A DNA stretch of 5,044 bases from an uncultured Prevotella sp. (GTDB lineage: Bacteria; Bacteroidota; Bacteroidia; Bacteroidales; Bacteroidaceae), in contig URDV01000176.1 in the NCBI GenBank assembly GCA_900546605.1, positions 1-5,044 of the forward strand, in the 5' to 3' direction. The stretch's first letter is position 1. Every line of letters begins with the position of its first letter. The notes under the pieces are model-generated. The model saw nothing but the letters and a program-made list of their open reading frames with translations. It was not told the origin of the DNA and made no database searches. The position numbers and the translations under genes are program-made. Shown piece by piece: positions 1 to 5,039 of this stretch.

Positions 1-357
1 CACCAAGTGATCGGCAGGTGACACTACAATATTTGCCTTTAAGTTAGTCTTTTTAATTTTCCAACTTACATAGCAAATGCAAGGAGCTGTGTTACGTCTG
101 CAAGGCTCACACAAAATGTTGTGTTCTGGTACCTCAGGCAATTGTTCTTTAACCAGTTCGCGATACTTTTCGGAAGTTACAACCCAAACGTTTTCTTCAG
201 GAATAAGTCCTTTAAATCGGTCAAGGGTTAACTGAATGAGCGTTCGGCCACAATTCATTATATCAAGGAATTGCTTAGGCAGTTCATCGCTACTTACTGG
301 CCAAAAACGGCTGCCAGCGCCACCGGCCAAAATAACAAGATAATTATTGGAACTCAT
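1..357 (-). CDS. manC: Mannose-1-phosphate guanylyltransferase, N-terminal 119 residues (runs off window)
   Basis: The enzyme makes GDP-mannose from GTP and mannose-1-phosphate in the cytosol, feeding surface polysaccharide, glycan and GDP-fucose synthesis. The frame opens at the ATG at 357 and stays open to base 1, so 119 codons are visible of a family that is usually about 350 residues. Seen directly: the nucleotide-binding signature LAGGAGSRFWPVSS (residues 10-23) followed by PKQF (27-30), the EPCRRNTAP block (84-92) typical of this family, and SPADH (113-117), whose Asp116 matches the metal- and nucleotide-binding Asp of sugar nucleotidyltransferases. Family knowledge: the PKQF and RNTAP blocks separate GDP-mannose enzymes from glucose-1-phosphate transferases. 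The C-terminal half is missing, so I cannot tell whether a phosphomannose isomerase domain is fused; Bacteroidetes enzymes usually lack one. The gene lies 66 bases behind the DUF1573 gene on the same strand and may share its transcript. The symbol manC is used by family. Confidence 0.93.
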   Translation of the reverse strand, partial: MSSNNYLVILAGGAGSRFWPVSSDELPKQFLDIMNCGRTLIQLTLDRFKGLIPEENVWVVTSEKYRELVKEQLPEVPEHNILCEPCRRNTAPCICYVSWKIKKTNLKANIVVSPADHLV

Positions 358-423
358 AGCACAAACATTTTTTGATTATGAAGTTATAATGATAGCAAGA
401 TGTATTCGTTATGCAAAGTTGTG

Positions 424-801
424 TTACTCGTCAACCAACATATTGCCTTGAATGTAAACGCGCACAATAGAATTGCTTGCATTTGAACGAACAGTAATGG
501 GCTTCTTAAAGAATCCCTTAAATTTGCCTTTACCATTATACGACACCTTAATCACACCCTTTGCACCAGGTGCGATAGGATTTTTAGGAGGATTAGGCAC
601 TGTGCAACCGCATGAGGCATATGCTTGCTGTATAACCAAAGGCTTATCGCCCGTGTTAGTAAACACGAACTCACATGTTTGCACCTTGTCTTCCTTAAAA
701 TTGCCAAAGTTGACAACCGTCTTCTCAAACTTTATAACAGCTTGCGCCATCATAGAGCTGCAAGCAAAGGCTAAAGCCACAAAAGAGAGTAAACGTTTCA
801 T
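424..801 (-). CDS. Exported DUF1573 domain protein
   Basis: This is a 125-residue secreted protein. It begins with a signal peptide: MKR, a hydrophobic core at about residues 4-13, and likely signal peptidase I cleavage after MMA at residue 19 before Gln20. The mature part is one DUF1573 domain, an immunoglobulin-like beta fold common in Bacteroidetes. Its hallmarks are FVFTNTGDKPLVI (residues 45-57), the ASCGCTVP cysteine pair (Cys64, Cys66), PIAPG (75-79) and KVSYN (85-89). The molecular role of the family is not established; a periplasmic or surface location is inferred. The reading frame extends upstream to an ATG at 870, but I chose 801 because the signal peptide starts there and a TAnnTTTG box at 848-855 would lie inside the longer version. 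Cys14 gives a lipobox-like LAFAC, but the longer signal peptide reading fits better. The gene is divergent from ruvC. Confidence 0.9.
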   Translation of the reverse strand: MKRLLSFVALAFACSSMMAQAVIKFEKTVVNFGNFKEDKVQTCEFVFTNTGDKPLVIQQAYASCGCTVPNPPKNPIAPGAKGVIKVSYNGKGKFKGFFKKPITVRSNASNSIVRVYIQGNMLVDE

Positions 802-847
802 ACTTATGTTATTAAACTTTTTACATTTGTCCATTATGCGGACGATG

Positions 848-855
848 CAAATATA
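848..855 (-). promoter_or_regulatory. Promoter -7 box for the DUF1573 gene
   Basis: Read on the minus strand this is TATATTTG, an exact match to the Bacteroidetes -7 consensus TAnnTTTG. Transcription would begin near 840, leaving a leader of about 40 bases before the ATG at 801. No clear TTG/TTTG -33 element lies at the usual 19-21 base spacing; that stretch is a T run. The position supports the 801 start. Confidence 0.6.
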
Positions 856-918
856 CAAGTTAATATCCAAATAATAAAAAAATGCAGCAAATAATACACA
901 ATATTGCGTTTGATTCTG

Positions 919-926
919 TACTTTTG
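919..926 (+). promoter_or_regulatory. Promoter -7 box for ruvC, only 4 bases from its ATG
   Basis: TACTTTTG matches TAnnTTTG exactly. It ends four bases before the ATG at 931, so transcription should start at or within a few bases of the start codon. The TTG at 904-906 is too close to be the -33 element, and no proper -33 match is seen. Confidence 0.55.
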
Positions 927-930
927 CAGT

Positions 931-1494
931 ATGACAACCCCTGAAAAGATAATCTTGGGCATTGACCCTGGCACCAACGTTTTAGGCTATGGCGTATTAC
1001 GCATTAAAGGCAACAAAGCTACCATGGAGGCTATGGGAGTTATTGACTTGCGCAAATGCAAAGATGTTTACCTTAAGTTAGGACGCATACATGAGCGCGT
1101 CATAGGCATTATTGATGCTTTTAAGCCCGATGAAATGGCCATCGAAGCCCCTTTCTTTGGCAAAAACGTGCAGAGCATGCTTAAGTTAGGGCGTGCACAA
1201 GGGGTGGCCATTGCTGCTGCCATCAGTCGCGACATACCCATTCATGAGTACGCGCCACTAAAAATTAAGCAAGCCATAACAGGTAATGGACAAGCCAGCA
1301 AGGAACAAGTGGCAGCTATGATGCAACGCATGTTACACATTCCGCAGCAAAGCATGCTGCCTTACTTTGATGCTACTGACGCGTTAGGGGCTGCTTATTG
1401 TCATTTTTTGCAAAGTGGCAAGCCCGAACGCTTAGTTGGAGCTCCACACTCATGGGCTGCTTTTGTTAAGCAAAACGCTAACAGAGTGCATTAA
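931..1494 (+). CDS. ruvC: Crossover junction endodeoxyribonuclease RuvC
   Basis: RuvC is the Holliday junction resolvase. As a dimer it nicks two opposing strands symmetrically during recombination repair, working with the RuvAB branch-migration motor. The protein is 187 residues, slightly longer than the E. coli enzyme at 173. The four catalytic acidic residues of the RNase H-like fold are present: Asp12 in GIDPGT (10-15), Glu72 in AIEAPFFGKN (70-79), and Asp147 and Asp150 in DATDALGAAY (147-156). The ATG at 931 is the start: an in-frame TTG at 904 would put the -7 box inside the gene, and the next in-frame ATG (1024) would remove Asp12. No Shine-Dalgarno is present. No ruvA or ruvB is in the window; in Bacteroidetes ruvC is commonly apart from them. 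The next gene starts 32 bases after the stop with no intervening promoter, so the two are probably co-transcribed. Confidence 0.97.
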   Translation: MTTPEKIILGIDPGTNVLGYGVLRIKGNKATMEAMGVIDLRKCKDVYLKLGRIHERVIGIIDAFKPDEMAIEAPFFGKNVQSMLKLGRAQGVAIAAAISRDIPIHEYAPLKIKQAITGNGQASKEQVAAMMQRMLHIPQQSMLPYFDATDALGAAYCHFLQSGKPERLVGAPHSWAAFVKQNANRVH

Positions 1495-1526
1495 TCACTT
1501 TCGCACCCACACTACAAGACTAACTT

Positions 1527-2018
1527 ATGAGAAAATATTTATTATTTACGCTACTCACGTTATTCGCATGCTTTGCTTCATCGGTCAAGGCACAAGACGT
1601 TTATAACTTGGTGCTTAATAATGCCACACGCATTGTCAATAACCCTACGAGCAACTACACACAAACACAAATATCACAATTTAAGCGCACAGCACTTGTT
1701 TACATGAAGAGCAAAGCGTTTGAGGTGACAGACTCTGTTCCATCAGGGTTTCTCGACACGCAAGCCTACTATCTGTCTGAGTTTATAACCCTCTTCTTTA
1801 ACGACGTGATGAAGAGCAAACGTCTTGATAGCGAAAAACGCAAAGAGCGCATCATGATGTTTACAGATGCCTCTATATCCAACCCCATGTTCGACGATAC
1901 GGACAAAGATACTACTTTGGCTTTTATAAAAGACGGAGGAGAACTCACCCCCTTTAGTCTCGACACCGATTGGCAAAAGGCTTACGCTGCTGCTTTAGCG
2001 CAATTAAAAAAGAAATAA
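1527..2018 (+). CDS. Secreted protein of unknown function
   Basis: I do not recognise the family. The 163-residue product starts with a clear signal peptide: MRKY, a hydrophobic core at about residues 5-17, and probable cleavage after VKA at residue 22, before Gln23-Asp. The mature protein of about 141 residues is mostly polar. It has a middle segment rich in Lys, Arg and Glu (around SEKRKERIM), an aspartate cluster (FDDTDKD) and a Lys-rich C-terminus ending LKKK. It has no further membrane segment and no Cys after the signal peptide, so no disulfides are expected. Cys15 lies in LFAC, a poor lipobox, so export as a soluble periplasmic or secreted protein is more likely than lipidation. It lies 32 bases after ruvC. 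That closeness suggests one transcript, but a secreted protein has no evident link to DNA repair. The coding call is secure; the function is unknown. Confidence 0.85.
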   Translation: MRKYLLFTLLTLFACFASSVKAQDVYNLVLNNATRIVNNPTSNYTQTQISQFKRTALVYMKSKAFEVTDSVPSGFLDTQAYYLSEFITLFFNDVMKSKRLDSEKRKERIMMFTDASISNPMFDDTDKDTTLAFIKDGGELTPFSLDTDWQKAYAAALAQLKKK

Positions 2019-2053
2019 AAATGATGCGTGGCTTAATGCAAATAGACATATAG

Positions 2054-2060
2054 CCCCCCC
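2054..2060 (+). other. Run of seven C flanked by ATAG/CTAT
   Basis: A homopolymer of seven C sits in the 85-base gap between the two unknown genes (2019-2103). ATAG before it can pair with CTAT at its end, using the last C, to form a 4-bp stem with a six-C loop. No T run follows, so it is not a convincing terminator. The rest of this gap shows no promoter match. Confidence 0.5.
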
Positions 2061-2103
2061 TATGAATACTCACTTATAAATCTTTAAACATATTACACGA
2101 ACC

Positions 2104-2433
2104 ATGTATAACATTCAACTTAACGAGAGCGGCACACGAAACATGAACGTAACAGAGCAAAACCTGCAAACCATTCATAAGTACAACCTCTTTAATGGTT
2201 TGGTTAGCTCTACAGGCTATGTTACAGAGGCCGACCTTGACAAACTTAAACTCAACATACGATCACTTATTGCTTCAAGTAGCGAAAACACGAAGGACTT
2301 ACTCGACCTTTGCATTGATGTAATTTATCATGATAAAATGAAGGCTTTGGGTTTGAAAAACCTTATTGCAGTCTATAACATGTGGCAAGACTCATTGCCT
2401 ACCGAAGGAGCAACTCCTGCTGAAGAGGCTTAA
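2104..2433 (+). CDS. Small cytosolic protein of unknown function
   Basis: I do not recognise this 109-residue protein. It has no signal peptide and no membrane segment, so it should be cytosolic. Its middle part (about residues 44-95) looks strongly helical, with hydrophobic residues spaced through NIRSLIASS, LLDLCIDVIYH and LKNLIAVYNMW. The tail is short, acidic and probably disordered (TEGATPAEEA). It has one Cys and no metal-binding or catalytic motif that I can name. The start is uncertain: Met14, coded at 2143, begins a cleaner MNVTEQNL and would give 96 residues; neither start has a Shine-Dalgarno. It lies 85 bases after the secreted protein gene on the same strand and could be the last gene of the ruvC transcript. 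Composition resembles its neighbours. It is probably real given length, strand and lack of competing frames, but less secure than the other genes. Confidence 0.7.
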   Translation: MYNIQLNESGTRNMNVTEQNLQTIHKYNLFNGLVSSTGYVTEADLDKLKLNIRSLIASSSENTKDLLDLCIDVIYHDKMKALGLKNLIAVYNMWQDSLPTEGATPAEEA

Positions 2434-2435
2434 AC

Positions 2436-2443
2436 TACGTTTG
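2436..2443 (+). promoter_or_regulatory. Candidate -7 box after the 2433 stop
   Basis: TACGTTTG matches TAnnTTTG and begins two bases after the stop codon of the preceding gene. No TTG lies at -33 spacing, since that stretch is the end of the coding sequence. If active, it would start a transcript near 2450 that covers the structured gap ahead of ygiQ. Confidence 0.3.
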
Positions 2444-2459
2444 CAAATTAAAAGAGGGA

Positions 2460-2535
2460 GGGAACACTTTCGCCTTATTGTTTAAGAGAAGTATAAAAGG
2501 TTCCCCCAATAAGCATAATTAAAATGTCTGCTTAT
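2460..2535 (+). other. Cluster of competing stem-loops upstream of ygiQ
   Basis: Three perfect inverted repeats overlap here. GGGAAC (2460-2465) pairs with GTTCCC (2500-2505). CTTATTG (2474-2480) pairs with CAATAAG (2507-2513). ATAAGC (2509-2514) pairs with GCTTAT (2530-2535). The second and third share bases and cannot form together, and the first and second interlock like a pseudoknot. No T run follows. I match this to no known riboswitch or RNA family. Confidence 0.35.
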
Positions 2536-2572
2536 AACTTACACCCTCTTATTTCATATCGTCACTCTGAAT

Positions 2573-2654
2573 AGAGAAGGCACTTATACACAAGGGTGGC
2601 TCTAATAATTCTATCAGAATTTTTAGAAACACCCATAAGTGTTCTTCTCTTTTT
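2573..2654 (+). terminator. Long imperfect hairpin with T run, before ygiQ
   Basis: Four nested paired segments close one 78-base hairpin. AGAGAAG (2573-2579) pairs with CTTCTCT (2644-2650), CACTTAT (2581-2587) with ATAAGTG (2635-2641), and GGGTG (2594-2598) with CACCC (2630-2634). TCTAA-T-AATTCT (2601-2612) pairs with AGAATT-T-TTAGA (2616-2627) around a three-base ATC loop. A 6-base bulge (2588-2593) is the main break. Five T follow the outer stem (2650-2654). It ends 26 bases before the ygiQ ATG. It could end transcription from upstream, attenuate ygiQ, or be a palindromic repeat; the sequence alone does not decide. Confidence 0.5.
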
Positions 2655-2680
2655 CCAAACAAATCCACATTACACACATT

Positions 2681-4669
2681 ATGCAACTGACAGACTGGCT
2701 ACCTACAACACGAAAAGAAATGGACCTTCGCGGATGGGACGTAGCTGACATCATACTCTTTTCGGCTGATGCTTACATTGATCACCCTTCATTTGGCGCT
2801 GCGGTTATAGGCCGCCTACTTGAAGCCGAGGGGTATCGTGTATGCATTGTACCACAGCCCGACTGGCATGGCGACTACCGTGACTTTCGCAAGTTAGGTC
2901 GTCCACGTTTGTTCTTTGGCATAGCACCTGGCTGTATGGACTCTATGGTTAACAAATATACAGCCAATCGTCGGTTGCGATCGGAGGATGCTTATAGCCC
3001 TGATGGTAGGCACGACATGCGTCCAGAATATCCCACCATTGTATATAGTCGCATACTGAAAGAGTTATATCCCGATGTTCCAGTTGTTTTAGGAGGCATT
3101 GAAGCCTCGTTGCGTCGCGTTACACACTACGACTATTGGAAGGAACGACTGATGCCTTGCATACTATCAGATAGCCATGCCGACCTCATTATTTATGGCA
3201 TGGGCGAATTACCCTTAGCCGACCTTTGCCGCACCATCAACCAACATTTGCTACATGGGCGCGAGGCCTATTGCTCAACCGAGCAGTTTAACAGTTTAAT
3301 GCGCAAATACCCCATTAAGCAAACTGTTACACTACAAACTAAGGAAAATATACCTGGAGGTATCACACCCGACGATATTATGCTCCATTCACATGAAGAC
3401 TGCTTGACAAATAAGCGTCATTATGCTGAAAACTTTCGTCACATTGAGGAAGAGAGCAATCGCCTTCATCCGCAACGTATGTTGCAGCAATTAGGCTCTC
3501 AATATGTAGTGGTGAACCCACCCTACCCACCTATGACAACCGAACAAATTGACCGCTCGTTCGATTTTCCATACACACGTCTGCCCCACCCCAAATATAA
3601 AAATAAGCGCATTCCCGCTTATGAAATGATTAAATTCTCAGTCAACATACACCGTGGCTGTTTTGGCGGTTGCGCCTTTTGCACCATTTCGGCTCATCAA
3701 GGAAAATTCATTATGAGCCGTTCAAAGCAAAGCATCATTAACGAGGTAAAAAAAATCATTGAAATGCCCGATTTCAGAGGCTACCTATCCGATTTGGGTG
3801 GACCTTCAGCCAACATGTACATGATGCGGGGTAAAGATTGCTCCTTGTGCGAACGTTGCAAACGTCCATCGTGCATCAGCCCTTCCGTTTGTCCCAACTT
3901 AAATGCCGACCATCAACCCTTAATTGACATTTATAAAACTGTTGATGCCTTGCCTGGCATTAAAAAGAGTTTTATAGGTAGCGGTGTGCGTTACGACCTT
4001 TTGCTCAATCACTACAAAGACCCAGCCCTATGTGAAGCTGCAAAAGCTTACACGCGTGAGTTGATACTACACCATGTGTCAGGACGTTTAAAAGTTGCCC
4101 CCGAGCATACTTCTGACCGTGTATTAAAAATCATGCGCAAGCCCTCCTTCCAACTATTCCACACCTTTAAGCGTATTTTCGATAATATCAACCGTGAGGC
4201 AGGACTTCGCCAACAAATCATACCCTATTTCATATCGTCACACCCTGGATGCACAGAAGAGGATATGGCCGAATTGGCTGCTGAAACACGCGACATGAAT
4301 TTTCAGCTCGAACAAGTACAGGACTTTACACCTACACCTATGACCGTATCAACCGAGACTTGGTATTCAGGTTTTCACCCCTACACGCTTGAACCTGTCT
4401 TTTCGGCACACACACCACAGGAGAAATTACGCCAACGCATGTTTTTCTTTTGGTATAAGCCCGAAGAACGCCAACGAATCATTAACGAATTGCGTCGCAT
4501 AAATCGTCCTGACCTCATTATGCGTTTATACCCCACAGGCGAAAGGCCATCAAGTGCTTACGTTCAGCGCGAGCACATTCCAAAACGCAATAAACAAGGA
4601 CAAAATAAAAAGCAAGACAGCAAAAATCGTAATTATAAAAACAACGATAAGTACCGAAATAAACGCTAA
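2681..4669 (+). CDS. ygiQ: YgiQ family radical SAM protein
   Basis: This is a 662-residue cytosolic iron-sulfur enzyme of the YgiQ (UPF0313) family, whose substrate and reaction are unknown. The N-terminal domain opens with KEMDLRGWD (12-20) and DAYIDHPSFG (30-39), then GGIEASLRR (138-146), all family hallmarks. The radical SAM core carries the cluster motif Cys327-x3-Cys331-x2-Cys334 in GCFGGCAFC, which binds a 4Fe-4S cluster that cleaves S-adenosylmethionine. Next come SDLGGPSANMY (370-380), a second cysteine group (387, 390, 393, 398, 404) that may hold another metal site, LKVAPEHT (470-477) and IPYFISSHPG (514-523). The C-terminal region is the DUF3362-type domain, then a Lys/Asn/Arg-rich tail of about 28 residues, probably disordered. 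E. coli YgiQ is somewhat longer, at about 740 residues. The ATG at 2681 is chosen because an in-frame GTG at 2639 lies inside the upstream hairpin. There is no Shine-Dalgarno. Confidence 0.96.
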   Translation: MQLTDWLPTTRKEMDLRGWDVADIILFSADAYIDHPSFGAAVIGRLLEAEGYRVCIVPQPDWHGDYRDFRKLGRPRLFFGIAPGCMDSMVNKYTANRRLRSEDAYSPDGRHDMRPEYPTIVYSRILKELYPDVPVVLGGIEASLRRVTHYDYWKERLMPCILSDSHADLIIYGMGELPLADLCRTINQHLLHGREAYCSTEQFNSLMRKYPIKQTVTLQTKENIPGGITPDDIMLHSHEDCLTNKRHYAENFRHIEEESNRLHPQRMLQQLGSQYVVVNPPYPPMTTEQIDRSFDFPYTRLPHPKYKNKRIPAYEMIKFSVNIHRGCFGGCAFCTISAHQGKFIMSRSKQSIINEVKKIIEMPDFRGYLSDLGGPSANMYMMRGKDCSLCERCKRPSCISPSVCPNLNADHQPLIDIYKTVDALPGIKKSFIGSGVRYDLLLNHYKDPALCEAAKAYTRELILHHVSGRLKVAPEHTSDRVLKIMRKPSFQLFHTFKRIFDNINREAGLRQQIIPYFISSHPGCTEEDMAELAAETRDMNFQLEQVQDFTPTPMTVSTETWYSGFHPYTLEPVFSAHTPQEKLRQRMFFFWYKPEERQRIINELRRINRPDLIMRLYPTGERPSSAYVQREHIPKRNKQGQNKKQDSKNRNYKNNDKYRNKR

Positions 4670-4681
4670 CATACAAAATAT

Positions 4682-4702
4682 AGCCCCAACTTGAGGGTGG
4701 CT
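4682..4702 (+). other. Short GC-rich stem-loop after ygiQ
   Basis: AGCC (4682-4685) pairs with GGCT (4699-4702), and CC (4686-4687) with GG (4696-4697), with one bulged T. It begins 13 bases after the ygiQ stop and is followed by an A run, not a T run. By itself it is a weak terminator; it may add to the hairpins just downstream. Confidence 0.35.
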
Positions 4703-4705
4703 TCA

Positions 4706-4752
4706 AAAAGTATTGCAGTAATGCTTGACCAAGTATTATTAGCAATACTTTT
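4706..4752 (+). terminator. Long hairpin after ygiQ, likely intrinsic terminator
   Basis: AAAAGTATTGC (4706-4716) pairs perfectly with GCAATACTTTT (4742-4752). Inside it, AGTAATGCTT (4717-4726) pairs with AAGTATTATT (4731-4740) with two G-T pairs, around a four-base GACC loop, and one A (4741) bulges. This gives about 21 bp in 47 bases. A run on the 5' side and T run on the 3' side would allow termination from either direction. The low G+C of the stem and the T run being inside it are atypical. Confidence 0.5.
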
Positions 4753-4773
4753 CCATTTATTGCAATAATACTT
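4731..4773 (+). repeat. Overlapping alternative hairpin sharing an arm with 4706-4752
   Basis: AAGTATTATT (4731-4740) pairs with AATAATACTT (4764-4773), and GCAAT (4742-4746) with ATTGC (4759-4763), with A4741 bulged and a 12-base loop. That is 15 bp. The 5' arm is also needed by the 4706-4752 hairpin, so only one can form fully. The 3' arm overlaps a perfect 12-base palindrome, TTATTGCAATAA (4757-4768). In all, three related copies of an AAGTATT/GCAAT motif occur here in alternating orientation. Confidence 0.55.
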
Positions 4774-4944
4774 TTGTTTACCATGGGAGTACTCATTTCA
4801 AGTTCCAGATTTAGCAAGGGGAGACTAAAAGCCCAAAGGAAAGCAAAGACCAGGGTAAGCAACACTTTAGATCTTACATGGTGAGATGTAATGACGCTCT
4901 AAAGAGCAAAAATGGTTAGAACAAGTAGAATGCCACTTATAGAA

Positions 4945-4988
4945 ATATCAATACTTCTGTAAAATATTACCGAATTATTGATATCAAT
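4945..4988. repeat. ATATCAAT palindrome cluster
   Basis: ATATCAATA (4945-4953) is a perfect 9-base inverted repeat of TATTGATAT (4976-4984). The second arm overlaps a perfect 12-base palindrome, ATTGATATCAAT (4977-4988). The octamer ATATCAAT thus occurs three times, as direct, inverted and direct copies. Inside the loop, GTAA (4959-4962) can pair with TTAC (4967-4970). It lies about 50 bases upstream of the promoter at the window edge, so an operator is possible. Confidence 0.5.
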
Positions 4989-5007
4989 GCGTTGGCGGAA
5001 TTAGTAA

Positions 5008-5039
5008 ACAAGTTGACAAGTTAACGGGTTAACAGGTAA
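5008..5039 (+). repeat. Four tandem 8-base units, consensus ACAAGTTA
   Basis: Units in order are ACAAGTTG, ACAAGTTA, ACGGGTTA and ACAGGTAA. The period is exactly eight bases and the units differ by substitutions only. The array spans the space between the -33 and -7 elements of the promoter at the right edge and overlaps both. Confidence 0.7.

Noticed and set aside
414..421. CAACTTTG on the minus strand as a promoter for the guanylyltransferase gene
   Set aside because: The TA of TAnnTTTG is replaced by CA and no -33 element is in place, so read-through from the DUF1573 promoter is equally likely.
802..870. N-terminal extension of the DUF1573 protein to an ATG at 870
   Set aside because: It would put 23 residues before a good signal peptide and start upstream of the -7 box at 848-855.
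904..930. Upstream in-frame TTG start for ruvC adding nine residues (MRLILYFCS)
   Set aside because: The extension contains the promoter -7 box and is unlike RuvC N-termini; the ATG at 931 gives the expected start.
1565..1573. Lipobox-like LFAC in the signal peptide of the 1527-2018 protein
   Set aside because: Phe at -2 is unusual and no acidic export signal follows the Cys; a type I site after VKA is clearer.
2062..2079. Five-codon open frame (ATG AAT ACT CAC TTA stop) as a leader peptide
   Set aside because: It has no regulatory codon run and no attenuator structure following; such frames are expected by chance.
2639..2680. GTG start for ygiQ adding 14 residues
   Set aside because: The GTG lies in the outer stem of the hairpin, and the added residues are not YgiQ-like; ATG 2681 fits better.
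4518..4865. Minus-strand open frame of 115 codons with a hydrophobic start
   Set aside because: It overlaps the 3' end of ygiQ antisense and runs through the post-ygiQ hairpins. The internal sequence is low in charge with an implausible Cys/Tyr-rich end, and no family is recognisable. Its upper part may translate a repeat element rather than a gene.
4783..4884. 33-codon plus-strand frame starting MGVLISSSRF, very basic
   Set aside because: It is short, has no promoter or ribosome site, and its composition simply follows a purine-rich stretch. A genome search for repeated copies would be needed to take it further.
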